From RUG420 sp045642465 (GTDB lineage Bacteria > Bacillota > Clostridia > Oscillospirales > Acutalibacteraceae): DNA of 64,000 nucleotides. A program made the position numbers and the translations under genes. Under the pieces are notes generated by a model that saw nothing but the letters and a program-made list of their open reading frames with translations, made no database searches and was not told where the DNA came from. The stretch covers positions 620,001-684,000 of the forward strand of contig JAZUIY010000015.1 in NCBI GenBank assembly GCA_045642465.1, in the 5' to 3' direction. Below, one piece after another: positions 49,717 through 58,324 of this stretch (positions are counted from its first letter, which is position 1; each line of letters opens with the position of its first letter).

Positions 49717-51263
49717 TGGCTCAAAAAAAACAACCACCGAAAAAAGCACCGAACCGGACTGCCAATGGAAAGCAGGCCCAGCCGGCGCAGAAATCCCGGG
49801 GGGAAATGAATAAAGAACTCCGCATGAAGCGGGAACGCATCCGCAAGATAAAACGGATTGTTACAACGGTTTTTGTCTGCGTGATTGTAGCCGCTATTGG
49901 CGTGATTCTTTCCCTGACTGTGTTCTTTAAAGTTGCTACAGTACAGGTAACCGGTACCAGCCAGTACAAAAACGAAGAAATTTTAAATGTATGTGGCGTA
50001 TCTGCCGGAGACAATCTGTTCTTAGTCAACAGAGACAAAGTCAAAGAACATGTGGGAGAAGCCCTTCCGTACACCGGAGACATTACCGTAAAGCGGAAGT
50101 TCCCGAACAAGATTTTGATTGACGTAACCGACTCCGTTCCAACCTGTGCGGTTTTAATGGGGGACAGCAGTTACGCTATTATCAATAAAGACCTGAAAGT
50201 CCTGGCCAACGTAAAGTCCAAAAATGAACTCTACACGTTCGTGGCTCAGCAGGAAAACATCCGTAAGACCTGCATTGCCAATGCCAAAAAGGCAGAGGCC
50301 GCAAAGGACAAGAAGGCAGACAAGAAAGCAGATACCACCAAGGCTGCCACCACAAAAGCAGGGGAAACCACCAAGGCGGGGGAAACCACTGCTTCCGGCA
50401 CATCAACCACTACCACGAAGAGCACCACTACAGCTACCACCACCAAGAAGGCTGTTTCCGGTGGAGAGGAAGCAGGCCGCACCACCGCGTCTGTTCCGGT
50501 AGCAGGAGCACCGAATGGTGGTTCTGACGAGGTTGGCCGTGGCTCTGCCGTATCTGCCAACACGTCGTCCACCACGGCTGCGGTTACCTCTGCACCAAGC
50601 CCTGAGGCTCAGAACGGTGCTACGGTACCAACCACTGCTCCTGCAGCTGGCTTAACAGACCAGCAGGCCGCTGCGGCCACTTCGGTTCCGACAGATGACT
50701 TCGTAGATCTGTCCGGCGCCCAAGTAGACGAAGCTGCTGTGAAGGCTGCAGAAGAAAAGATTATGATTGTGGATGGCCTTACCGTAGAGGCTGCCGAACC
50801 GGGCAAAACCATTGAATGGACCAACTCCGCTGAGTTGGATATTTATAAACAGCTGATTGAGGCTTTGGACAAAGCCCAACTGAAGGGCTTTACCGAAATG
50901 GATTTACGCAATGCCAATGACCTGCGTCTGACCTACCAGGACAGAATTGTGTTCCGTTTGGGTACCACTTCCAGTTTGGAGAAAAAGCTGCAATTGGCAT
51001 CCAAGGTGCTGGAAGAACAAAATCAGATCAGTACCGACTTGGAAGGTACCATTGTACTTTCCATTAGCGGCCGGGCTTACTTCTCTGAAGGAACCGAAAC
51101 CGTAACCTATTCCCGTCTTACCGAACCGGGAGAGGCAATTCCGTCCGAAGTGCCACCGGAGGGGGAAACCTCTGTTTCCGCACCATCCGATGAGGTAGGG
51201 GCAACCAAAGAAAGCGCAGCCCCATCCCAAAGCAGCACAACCACAACTACGGTAGCAGCATAA
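49716..51263 (+). CDS. ftsQ: FtsQ/DivIB division protein with a large Thr/Ala-rich insertion
   Basis: The protein has 515 residues, about twice the usual size. A basic cytoplasmic part (1-48) and one membrane segment (about 49-70) are followed by a POTRA domain (VATVQVTGTSQYKNEEIL, FPNKILIDVTDSVP) and the first beta-domain strands (YAIINKDLKVLANV). Residues about 180-345 are a low-complexity Thr/Ala/Lys insert (TTKAGETTKAGE, TTTTKSTTTATTT). The beta-domain then resumes (IVDGLTVEAAEPGKTIEW, EMDLRNANDLRLTYQDRIVFRLG), with another Ser/Thr tail. FtsQ recruits FtsL and FtsB to the septum. The insert would lie outside the membrane, possibly in the wall. Confidence 0.88.
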   Translation: MAQKKQPPKKAPNRTANGKQAQPAQKSRGEMNKELRMKRERIRKIKRIVTTVFVCVIVAAIGVILSLTVFFKVATVQVTGTSQYKNEEILNVCGVSAGDNLFLVNRDKVKEHVGEALPYTGDITVKRKFPNKILIDVTDSVPTCAVLMGDSSYAIINKDLKVLANVKSKNELYTFVAQQENIRKTCIANAKKAEAAKDKKADKKADTTKAATTKAGETTKAGETTASGTSTTTTKSTTTATTTKKAVSGGEEAGRTTASVPVAGAPNGGSDEVGRGSAVSANTSSTTAAVTSAPSPEAQNGATVPTTAPAAGLTDQQAAAATSVPTDDFVDLSGAQVDEAAVKAAEEKIMIVDGLTVEAAEPGKTIEWTNSAELDIYKQLIEALDKAQLKGFTEMDLRNANDLRLTYQDRIVFRLGTTSSLEKKLQLASKVLEEQNQISTDLEGTIVLSISGRAYFSEGTETVTYSRLTEPGEAIPSEVPPEGETSVSAPSDEVGATKESAAPSQSSTTTTTVAA

Positions 51264-51268
51264 AAAAA

Positions 51269-51297
51269 TTGAATTTTTTCGCATAACATGGTACTAT
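51269..51297 (+). promoter_or_regulatory. Promoter of ftsZ
   Basis: TTGAAT, 17 bp, TACTAT, between ftsQ and ftsZ. FtsZ can thus be expressed apart from the upstream cluster, in line with its different, high-expression codon choice. Confidence 0.7.
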
Positions 51298-51333
51298 GTT
51301 TACCGTATCAGTATATTTTTAGGAGGATGCTCA

Positions 51334-52530
51334 ATGAGTTTTGAAATGTCTGCAGATTTTGAGAGCGTTGTACAGATTAAAGTTCTCGGTGTCGGCGGCG
51401 GCGGCGGAAATGCCGTTAACCGCATGATCCGTTCTGATGTAAAAGGTGTAGAATTCGTTGCCATTAACACTGATAAGCACGTATTGCTTCAGTCTCAGGC
51501 TACCCATAAAATCCAGATTGGTGAAAAAGTTACCAAGGGACAGGGCGCAGGCGCTAGACCGGAAATCGGTCAGCGTGCAGCCGAAGAAACCAAGGAAGTT
51601 ATCACCGATGCATTGAAGGGTACCGACATGGTATTCATCACTGCTGGTATGGGCGGTGGTACCGGTACCGGTGCTGCTCCTGTTATTGCCAACATTGCAA
51701 AAGAAATGGGTATCCTTACCGTTGGTATCGTAACCAAGCCTTTCGCTTTTGAAGGTAAGCATCGTATGGAACAGGCAGAAGCCGGTATTAAGGAACTTGC
51801 TGCCAATGTTGACAGCCTTGTTATCATTCCAAACGACAGACTGAAGTACTTCACCACCGAAAAGATTACCCTTGCTAACGCATTTGATGCAGCTGACGAC
51901 GTTCTTCGTCAGGGCGTTAAATCCATTTCTGAACTCATTAAGGTTCCTGGTTTCATTAACCTGGACTTTGCTGACGTATCCGCAGTTATGCGCGACGCTG
52001 GTCATGCTCACATGGGCGTTGGCCGTGCAAGCGGCAAAGATAAGGCTGAAGTAGCTGCTCAGGCTGCTGTATCTAGCCCACTTCTGGAAACCACCATTGA
52101 TGGCGCTCATGGCGTTATCATTTCCATTACTTCTTCTCCTGACATCGGCTTGGAAGAAGTAGAAACCGCATCCACACTCATTTCCAATGCAGCTCATCCG
52201 GATGCAAACATCATTTGGGGTGTTAACTTCGATGACACGCTCAATGACGAAATGATTGTAACTGTTATTGCTACCGGTTTCGGTGACAATGCTGTTAAGA
52301 ATAACGCACCTGAAATTGACTTGGACGTTCCAGTATTTGGCGACCTGAACTTGGACAATGCCGCTGCTCCTGTTGCTGCTCCAAAGACTGAAGCTAAAAA
52401 GGCAAGCTCCGGCAGATCTCCACTTTTCGACTTTGATGACGAAATTGGCTCTACCGGTTCTGGTTTCGGCATGGATATGGACGACGATTACTTCGACGCC
52501 ATTGACGATATTTTCTCCAGCCGTGGCTAA
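51334..52530 (+). CDS. ftsZ: Cell division GTPase FtsZ
   Basis: The protein has 398 residues. GTP-binding GMGGGTGTGAAPV, VLGVGGGGGNAVNRM, the T7 synergy loop NLDFADVSAVM and the second domain (VGRASGKDKAE) are intact. The N-terminal region has NTDKHVLLQSQA where NTDAQAL is usual. The C-terminus is atypical: it ends YFDAIDDIFSSRG without a clear DIPxFLR-type peptide that binds FtsA, SepF or other partners. GGAGG lies before the ATG. No ftsA is adjacent. Confidence 0.95.
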   Translation: MSFEMSADFESVVQIKVLGVGGGGGNAVNRMIRSDVKGVEFVAINTDKHVLLQSQATHKIQIGEKVTKGQGAGARPEIGQRAAEETKEVITDALKGTDMVFITAGMGGGTGTGAAPVIANIAKEMGILTVGIVTKPFAFEGKHRMEQAEAGIKELAANVDSLVIIPNDRLKYFTTEKITLANAFDAADDVLRQGVKSISELIKVPGFINLDFADVSAVMRDAGHAHMGVGRASGKDKAEVAAQAAVSSPLLETTIDGAHGVIISITSSPDIGLEEVETASTLISNAAHPDANIIWGVNFDDTLNDEMIVTVIATGFGDNAVKNNAPEIDLDVPVFGDLNLDNAAAPVAAPKTEAKKASSGRSPLFDFDDEIGSTGSGFGMDMDDDYFDAIDDIFSSRG

Positions 52531-52554
52531 TTAAAACGGAATAGAAATAACCTA

Positions 52555-52583
52555 TTGCATTTTACAATGCTACATGTTAGAAT
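52555..52583 (+). promoter_or_regulatory. Promoter of rpmE
   Basis: TTGCAT, 17 bp, TAGAAT. The leader of about 45 nt holds a small hairpin (GGGGAC, GTA, GTCCC), which could be an autoregulatory site for L31, but it is too short to assign to a known motif. Confidence 0.7.
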
Positions 52584-52638
52584 ACTCAAGCAATCTCAGG
52601 GGACGTAGTCCCAAAAGTATCCGAAAGAGGTGAAACGA

Positions 52639-52848
52639 ATGAAAGAAGGAATTCATCCAAACTACGCACCAGTAACCGTTAAATGCGCTTGTGGTGCTGT
52701 TATTGAAACTGCATCTACCAAAGAAGATCTTCGTGTAGATATTTGTTCCAACTGTCATCCATTCTTCACTGGTAAACAGAAGCTCGTTGATACCGGCGGA
52801 CGTGTTGACCGTTTCAACAAGCGTTACGGAAAGACTTTGGCAAAATAA
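52639..52848 (+). CDS. rpmE: 50S ribosomal protein L31, zinc-binding form
   Basis: The protein has 69 residues. It starts MKEGIHPNYAPVTVKC and carries the four-cysteine zinc site (CACG, then CSNCHPFFTG), marking the zinc-containing type, followed by GRVDRFNKRYG. Ribosome site AAAGAGGTGA. It has its own promoter and terminator. Confidence 0.97.
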   Translation: MKEGIHPNYAPVTVKCACGAVIETASTKEDLRVDICSNCHPFFTGKQKLVDTGGRVDRFNKRYGKTLAK

Positions 52849-52870
52849 GTCAAATTCCAAATTTCAAACT

Positions 52871-52898
52871 AGGCGGTACAATTTTGTACCGCCTTTTT
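52871..52898 (+). terminator. Terminator of rpmE
   Basis: AGGCGGTACA, loop ATTTT, GTACCGCC, T-run. Confidence 0.9.
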
Positions 52899-52920
52899 AT
52901 TTTGTAAGGAGGGGAGCCGG

Positions 52921-53544
52921 ATGAAAGATTATCTTACGGTAGCAAAGCCGGGAGAAGCTTCTTTTGAAGAAAAGCATTCCAAATTTATTGCCCATGTGAA
53001 ACCGGTTACCACTCCGGAAGAAGCCACTGCATTTATAGAGGAAATCAAGAAGCAGTACTGGGATGCCAAACACAATGTTTCCGCCTTCGTGCTGCGGGAT
53101 GGAACCCAGCGTTTTTCCGATGACGGAGAGCCGCAAGGTACTGCAGGTATGCCAACTTTAGACGTTTTACTAAAGTCCGGCGTCACCGATGTCTGCGTGG
53201 TTACCACCCGTTATTTCGGTGGTGTTTTGCTGGGGGCAGGCGGTCTGGTCCGGGCCTATTCTCACAGTGCCAGCATTGGACTGGATGCCGCTGGTATTGT
53301 GGAAATGAAGCCTTGCAAAGAATGCCGATTTTCTTGCGATTATACCTTCTATGGAAAAGTACCATCCATTCTCTCTGAGTGGGATGTGGACACCCTGGAT
53401 ACCACTTTTGAAGATGATGTTAAGTTAACCGTTCAAGTGCCAGAAACCTTCTTAGAGGGCTTCTCAGAGGATTTGGTAAACCTTTCTTCCGGGAAAGTCA
53501 CACTTACCGTGGGAGAAGACCAATATAGAGCGGTTTCAAAGTAA
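52921..53544 (+). CDS. yigZ: YigZ/IMPACT-family protein
   Basis: The protein has 207 residues. The N-terminal UPF0029 (IMPACT) domain shows SKFIAHVKPV, YWDAKHNVSAFVLRDG, FSDDGEPQGTAGMP and VVTTRYFGGVLLGAGGLVRAY; a smaller C-terminal DUF1949-like domain follows. Eukaryotic IMPACT modulates the eIF2 kinase GCN2; the bacterial role is unknown. GGAGGGGAG precedes the ATG. The acetyltransferase gene follows 19 bases later. Confidence 0.92.
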   Translation: MKDYLTVAKPGEASFEEKHSKFIAHVKPVTTPEEATAFIEEIKKQYWDAKHNVSAFVLRDGTQRFSDDGEPQGTAGMPTLDVLLKSGVTDVCVVTTRYFGGVLLGAGGLVRAYSHSASIGLDAAGIVEMKPCKECRFSCDYTFYGKVPSILSEWDVDTLDTTFEDDVKLTVQVPETFLEGFSEDLVNLSSGKVTLTVGEDQYRAVSK

Positions 53545-53563
53545 ATGAAATGGGGAGGACAAT

Positions 53564-54196
53564 ATGAATCATAGAGCAAGAAGAGACAAAGAACTGCCTT
53601 ACATTTGTGAGGTAGGACCGGTCTTAGATCTTTTTCACTGCAAATTTTGGCTTCGGAAACTGAATAAAAGTATTCCCTTTAACCTGCCGAAAGAATGGCT
53701 GATTTTTAAAATCATCGGCCTCAAAGCCGGAAAGAACTGTGTGATTGAAACTCCATTTCGCTGCGCCGTAGGGAAAAACATTACCATTGGGGATAACTTC
53801 TACTGCAATACCGGCTGCTCCTTTGAAGACCCGGGAAAAATTACCATTGGCAATGATGTTTTCATTGGCCTGAATACTTGCCTTTGCACTGCCGGCCATC
53901 CGGTACATCCAGAGGCTAGAAATACCCGCTTTGAATACGGTATCCCAATTACCGTTGGGGACAACGTTTGGATTGGTGCCAACGTGCTGGTGCTGCCAGG
54001 GGTTACCATTGGCGACAACACCGTGATTGGCGGTGGCAGCGTGGTAACCAAAGACATTCCGGCCAACGTGGTTGCTGTGGGCAATCCATGCCGCGTGCTG
54101 CGTGAAATTACGGATGAAGAAAAGCAGTATTATTTCAAAGACCGTAAGTTTGACGAGGACGCATGGAAAATTGTCAAAGACTTTAAAAACGACTAA
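53564..54196 (+). CDS. Hexapeptide-repeat O-acetyltransferase (maltose/galactoside acetyltransferase-like)
   Basis: The protein has 210 residues. Hexapeptide repeats of the left-handed beta-helix run through the middle (KNITIGDNFYCNTGCSF, KITIGNDVFIGLNTCL, ITVGDNVWIGANVLVLPGVTIGDNTVIGGGSVV), with the catalytic His in TAGHPVHPE and the family end ANVVAVGNPCRVLREI. The N-terminal Mac region is replaced by a divergent segment. It uses acetyl-CoA to acetylate a sugar hydroxyl; the acceptor is unknown. Ribosome site GGGGAGG. Confidence 0.88.
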   Translation: MNHRARRDKELPYICEVGPVLDLFHCKFWLRKLNKSIPFNLPKEWLIFKIIGLKAGKNCVIETPFRCAVGKNITIGDNFYCNTGCSFEDPGKITIGNDVFIGLNTCLCTAGHPVHPEARNTRFEYGIPITVGDNVWIGANVLVLPGVTIGDNTVIGGGSVVTKDIPANVVAVGNPCRVLREITDEEKQYYFKDRKFDEDAWKIVKDFKND

Positions 54197-54204
54197 TAGA
54201 TAAC

Positions 54205-54237
54205 AAAAAAGGCTTACCCAAGTGGGTAAGCCTTTTT
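54205..54237. terminator. Bidirectional terminator
   Basis: AAAAAAGGCTTACCC, loop AA, GTGGGTAAGCCTTTTT, between convergent genes. Confidence 0.88.
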
Positions 54238-54241
54238 GTTT

Positions 54242-54529
54242 TTACTTTTCTGCCAGAGCACGTTCCAACCAGGTGGAACCGATGTCCAGTGCAGGATAGA
54301 GACCGTTCTTTTCACTCTTCTTGAGTACCATTTCTGCCGGGTTAACGGTAGGGTCGGTATTCAGCAGCTGAACGGTAACTTTATCTGCAATATCCATGTC
54401 TGCTACTTTCTGGCTGCTCTTAATGGTGAGCATGATTACGTATGGGTCATACATATTGCCGTAGTAGAGGGTATTGCCTTTTCTTACCAAAGGTTTTCCT
54501 TTGTAGGTGAGGAAGCTTTGATCAGCCAA
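54242..54529 (-). CDS. Small protein of unknown function downstream of ireB
   Basis: The protein has 95 residues with beta-strand character (SFLTYKGKPLVRKGNTLYYGNMYDPYVIMLTIKSSQ, only partly quoted) and no membrane segment. Near its C-terminus is YPALDIGSTWLERALAE. The TTG at 54529 is chosen because AAAGGAG lies 8 bases upstream; a GTG at 54538 is too close to that site. It is 13 bases after ireB and shares its promoter. I do not recognise the family; the pairing with ireB suggests a related regulatory role. Confidence 0.75.
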   Translation of the reverse strand: MADQSFLTYKGKPLVRKGNTLYYGNMYDPYVIMLTIKSSQKVADMDIADKVTVQLLNTDPTVNPAEMVLKKSEKNGLYPALDIGSTWLERALAEK

Positions 54530-54542
54530 TGGATTCACTCCT

Positions 54543-54788
54543 TTAAATGTTCAGGAACTCCTTCACAAGAGCCTGCAACAATTCGTCGCGGTCAATCTTG
54601 CGAATGAGACTGCGTGCATTGTTGTGGGTGGTAATGTAGGTAGGGTCCTCGGACAAAATGTAGCCAACAATTTGGCTGATTGGGTTGTACCCTTTTTCTT
54701 TCAATGCATTGTAAACCTCGGAAAGGATTTCACGCATTTCATTATCTGGGTCCTGCTTCAGAGAAAATTGGATTGTTTTATCTGTCAT
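54543..54788 (-). CDS. ireB: IreB-family regulatory phosphoprotein
   Basis: The protein has 81 residues with the family sequence MTDKTIQFSLKQD, LSEVYNALKEKGYNPISQIVGYILSEDPTYITTHNNAR and LIRKIDRDELLQ. In Enterococcus, IreB is phosphorylated by the PASTA kinase IreK on N-terminal threonines and controls cephalosporin tolerance; Thr2 and Thr5 are present here. The start follows GGAGGTG. The only PASTA-kinase-like gene in this window is catalytically dead, so the phosphorylating kinase, if any, is elsewhere. Confidence 0.92.
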   Translation of the reverse strand: MTDKTIQFSLKQDPDNEMREILSEVYNALKEKGYNPISQIVGYILSEDPTYITTHNNARSLIRKIDRDELLQALVKEFLNI

Positions 54789-54821
54789 TATTTCCACCTC
54801 CAACAAAAATATCTAGTCCTT

Positions 54822-54850
54822 ATTATAGAACAACTTCAAGGTTTTCACAA
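54822..54850 (-). promoter_or_regulatory. Promoter of ireB
   Basis: Minus strand TTGTGA, 17 bp, TATAAT, in the 68-base gap after pheT, so ireB is not solely dependent on pheST transcription. Confidence 0.75.
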
Positions 54851-54856
54851 CTGCAA

Positions 54857-57244
54857 TTAGGAACGAAGTTCGGCACCTAATTTAGCAGCAGCGGCAATGG
54901 CCTTTTCTACAGCAGCAGTACATTCTTCGTCGGTTAAGGTACGGTCTGCGGCACGGAAGCGGAGGGAGAAGGCAACGGACTTTTTGCCGGCACCAACTTG
55001 TTCGCCTTCGTATACGTCGAAGAGGTCAATCTTTTCTAAGATGCCACCCTTAACGGCGTTCTTGATGGCCTTTTCGACAGCCAGAACCGGCTGGTCCTTA
55101 TCCATGATAAAGGCAAGGTCACGAGAAGTAGCAGGGTATTTTGGCAGGTGCTTATAAACCTTGGCAAGGTCTGCTTTTTCATACAGGTATTCCATGTCAA
55201 AGGTAGCAATATAAGCGCGGGTACCGATACCGTAGTTAGAGAGAACGGCTGGGTGAATTTCACCTAAGAGGCAAACTTCTTTACCGTCTACCAAAATGGA
55301 AGCGGTTCTGCCCGGATGGAAGGTTGGGTTGTCCTTGACCGGTGTTACATCATAGTCCTTGATGCCAACTTCAGCCAGCAGTTTTTCTACCATACCCTTT
55401 AAGGTGAAGTAAGTGGCTTTGTTGCCATAGAGACCGTAGATGAGCTGCTGGTTTTCGTCTGGCAGTTCTTCCAAGGTGGCATGTGGTACATAAACGGTGG
55501 AAAGCTCATAGAGATAAGCTTTTTCGTTACGGTTGTTGTAGTTTCTGGAGAGGACTTCCAGCATGGATGGGATGGAAGTAGTTCTCATAACAGAAGTATC
55601 TTCACCAAGCGGGTTGCTGATGACAATGCTGTTGCGGAGTACAGAATCTGCAGCCAGGCAAATCTTGTCATAAGACTTCGGGCTGATGAAGGAGAAGGTC
55701 TGGATTTCGGAGAGGCCTACTGCACGAGAGGTCACTTCTACCAGACGGTTGAACTTCTGACGGTCAGTGAGGGATGCTTTGGCTACGCCGTGCATTTCAC
55801 TGTTCGGGATTTTATTGTATCCATAGAAGCGGGCAATTTCTTCGGAAATGTCAGCCTGGGATTCAATGTCAATGCGGAAGGATGGAGCAGTAATGATGCC
55901 ATCTTCTACGGTGAAGCCAATCTTTTCCAAGATGGCTTTCTGTTCGTCTGCGGAAAGATCAATACCGATGAACTTGTTGGTCCATTCCGGCATAAACGGA
56001 AGGGTGACTTTCTGCTTCGGGTTGGCATAAACGTCTACGGTGCCGTTAATAACGTCACCGGCGTCAAGCATCTGTACCAGCTGAAGAGCACGGTTTAAGC
56101 AGGTGTCACAGTCATCCGGGTTCAGTTCTTTTTCAAAACGGGCGGATGCTTCGGTGCGCATGCCCAGTGCCTTGGCAGCACGGCGAACGGATGGGCCGTT
56201 GAAGCAGGCGGATTCGAAGACGATGGTTTCGGTGTCATCCATGATGCCGGAGTATTCTCCGCCCATGACACCGGCAACAGCAACCGGCTTCTTTTCGTCG
56301 GCAATGACCATGATGTTTTCGTTCAATGCCCGTTCTTCGCCGTCCAGGGTGGTGATGGATTCACCAGCCTTGGCATTGCGCACAATAACGTGGTTGCCTT
56401 CCAAGAAGCGAAGGTCAAAGGCGTGCATTGGCTGGCCGTATTCCAGCATAACGAAGTTGGTAATGTCAACAATGTTGTTAATTGGACGGACGCCGGATGC
56501 GCGCAGACGTTCTCTCATCCACAGTGGGGATTCTTTGACACGAACGTTCTTCACCACAGCGCCAACGTAACGGTAACAGGTTTCCGGAACGTCAATGGAT
56601 ACCTTCAGGTAATCCTTTACGTCACCTTCGCCGGCAGCAACCACCGGTTCTTCCACGTGAAGAGGAAGGTCATAGGTAGCAGCAGCTTCTCTGGCCAAAC
56701 CAATAACGGAAAGGCAGTCCGGACGGTTGGAAGTGATTTCGAATTCGGTAATGGTGTCGGTGAGGCCGATGGCTTCACAGATATCCAGACCCAATTCCTT
56801 TTTACAGTCATCTCCCAAAATGAAGATGCCGTCTTCAATGGCATATGGGAAGTCATGAACGGTGAGGCCCAGTTCAGCAACGGAGCACATCATGCCTTCG
56901 GAAACCACGCCACGCATTTTGCCCTTGGTAATCTGATAACCGCCGGCAACGGTGGACTTATGCAGTGCAACCGGAACATAGTCTCCTACGGAGAGGTTCT
57001 GGGCACTGGTGACAATCTGAATGTTTTCTTCTTTGCCAACGTTGATCTGGCAAACCCAGAGGGTGTCGGCATTGTCGTGATGGACAATTTCTTCTACGCG
57101 GCCTACGACCACGTTAGAAAGTTCCTGTCCTTCGTAACGGTAGGATTCAACCTTGGAACCGGAGAGAGTAATGGCTTCAGCGAAGTCGTGGTCGTCTACT
57201 TCCAGGTCAACGTAATCCTGTAACCATCTTTTAGATAAATCCAT
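54857..57244 (-). CDS. pheT: Phenylalanyl-tRNA synthetase beta subunit
   Basis: The protein has 795 residues. Domains in order: tRNA-binding EMAP-like domain (about 40-150, VVVGRVEEIVHHDNADTLWVC), B3/B4 editing domain with NRPDCLSVIGLARE, VDITNFVMLEYGQPMHAFD and the B5 domain (FIGIDLSADEQKAIL), a catalytic-like fold (IQTFSFISP, NPLGEDTSVMRT) and the C-terminal FDX-ACB domain (YPATSRDLAFIMD, AFSLRFRAADRTLTDEE). It works as an alpha2beta2 enzyme with PheS, 14 bases upstream. Confidence 0.97.
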   Translation of the reverse strand: MDLSKRWLQDYVDLEVDDHDFAEAITLSGSKVESYRYEGQELSNVVVGRVEEIVHHDNADTLWVCQINVGKEENIQIVTSAQNLSVGDYVPVALHKSTVAGGYQITKGKMRGVVSEGMMCSVAELGLTVHDFPYAIEDGIFILGDDCKKELGLDICEAIGLTDTITEFEITSNRPDCLSVIGLAREAAATYDLPLHVEEPVVAAGEGDVKDYLKVSIDVPETCYRYVGAVVKNVRVKESPLWMRERLRASGVRPINNIVDITNFVMLEYGQPMHAFDLRFLEGNHVIVRNAKAGESITTLDGEERALNENIMVIADEKKPVAVAGVMGGEYSGIMDDTETIVFESACFNGPSVRRAAKALGMRTEASARFEKELNPDDCDTCLNRALQLVQMLDAGDVINGTVDVYANPKQKVTLPFMPEWTNKFIGIDLSADEQKAILEKIGFTVEDGIITAPSFRIDIESQADISEEIARFYGYNKIPNSEMHGVAKASLTDRQKFNRLVEVTSRAVGLSEIQTFSFISPKSYDKICLAADSVLRNSIVISNPLGEDTSVMRTTSIPSMLEVLSRNYNNRNEKAYLYELSTVYVPHATLEELPDENQQLIYGLYGNKATYFTLKGMVEKLLAEVGIKDYDVTPVKDNPTFHPGRTASILVDGKEVCLLGEIHPAVLSNYGIGTRAYIATFDMEYLYEKADLAKVYKHLPKYPATSRDLAFIMDKDQPVLAVEKAIKNAVKGGILEKIDLFDVYEGEQVGAGKKSVAFSLRFRAADRTLTDEECTAAVEKAIAAAAKLGAELRS

Positions 57245-57258
57245 TTTCTTCGCCTCCT

Positions 57259-58284
57259 TTAAAACTGTTCCAAGAAGCGCATGTCGTTTTCATAGAGCAT
57301 ACGCATGTCGTCTAAACCAAAGCGGAACATTACAATACGTTCCAGGCCTACGCCGAAAGCAAAGCCGCTGTATTTGTCAGGGTCAATGCCACCGTTGCGG
57401 AGTACCTTTGGATGTACCATACCGCCGCCGAGGATTTCAATCCATCCTTCGTTCTTGCACATTGGGCAGCCTTTGCCACCGCACTTGAAGCAAGAAATGT
57501 CAATTTCACAGGACGGTTCGGTGAATGGGAAGTGATGTGGGCGGAGACGGATTTTGGTGTCTTCGCCATAGAGTTTCTTTGCGAAGGTTTCGAGGGTGCC
57601 CTTCAGGTCACCCATGGTGATGCCTTCGTCCACAACCATTCCTTCAATCTGGTGGAAGAGTGGGGAGTGGGTGGCGTCCACTGCATCGCTTCTATATACG
57701 CGGCCAGGGGCAATCATGCGAAATGGTGGCTGATTGTTTTCCATGTAACGGATCTGGCAGCCGGAAGTCTGGGTCCGAAGCAGCATTTTGTCGTTGATGT
57801 AGAAGGTGTCCTGAGTGTCACGGGCAGGATGGTCTTCCGGAATGTTCAATGCTTCAAAGTTGTAGTAATCCCATTCCACTTCCGGACCGGATGCTACTTC
57901 AAAGCCCATGCCAAGGAAGATTTCCTTTACTTCGTCCAACACGATGGACAGTGGGTGCTGGTGACCCATTTCCACTTCTTCGCCCGGTAAGGTAACGTCA
58001 ATGGTTTCCTTTAAGAGCTTTTCTTCCTGCTTCTTAGCCTTTAATTCTGCGGTTTTGGTTTCAATGTTTGCGGTGATTTCTTCCCGTACTTCGTTGGCAA
58101 TCTGGCCAACAATTGGGCGTTCTTCCGGAGACAGACCACCCATGGTCTTCAGTACGGCAGTAAGTTCACCTTTTTTCCCCAGGTATTTTACGCGGATGGC
58201 GTCTAATTCTCCCAGGTCAGCGACTTCGGCAAGTGCCTTGGCGGCAGCTGCGCGAATCTGTTCCAGTTGTTCTTTCTGGTTCAT
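57259..58284 (-). CDS. pheS: Phenylalanyl-tRNA synthetase alpha subunit
   Basis: The protein has 341 residues. An N-terminal coiled coil is followed by class II motifs: GHQHPLSIVLDEV, motif 2 (RMIAPGRVYRSDAVDATHSPLFHQIEG) and motif 3 (GFAFGVGLERIVMFRFGLDDMRMLYENDMRFL). A four-Cys insertion (CFKCGGKGCPMC) before the last strand is the zinc-knuckle variant seen in many Firmicutes. Expression is governed by the T-box just upstream. The gene starts at an ATG after AAGGAAGG. Confidence 0.97.
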   Translation of the reverse strand: MNQKEQLEQIRAAAAKALAEVADLGELDAIRVKYLGKKGELTAVLKTMGGLSPEERPIVGQIANEVREEITANIETKTAELKAKKQEEKLLKETIDVTLPGEEVEMGHQHPLSIVLDEVKEIFLGMGFEVASGPEVEWDYYNFEALNIPEDHPARDTQDTFYINDKMLLRTQTSGCQIRYMENNQPPFRMIAPGRVYRSDAVDATHSPLFHQIEGMVVDEGITMGDLKGTLETFAKKLYGEDTKIRLRPHHFPFTEPSCEIDISCFKCGGKGCPMCKNEGWIEILGGGMVHPKVLRNGGIDPDKYSGFAFGVGLERIVMFRFGLDDMRMLYENDMRFLEQF

Positions 58285-58324
58285 GTTTGTACCTTCCTTT
58301 TCTAATTTGGTTTGAGTGCGGGAA

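Noticed and set aside
48550..49749. A 399-codon open frame opposite murG
   Set aside because: MurG is certain on the plus strand. The opposite frame has no start signal or recognisable motif.
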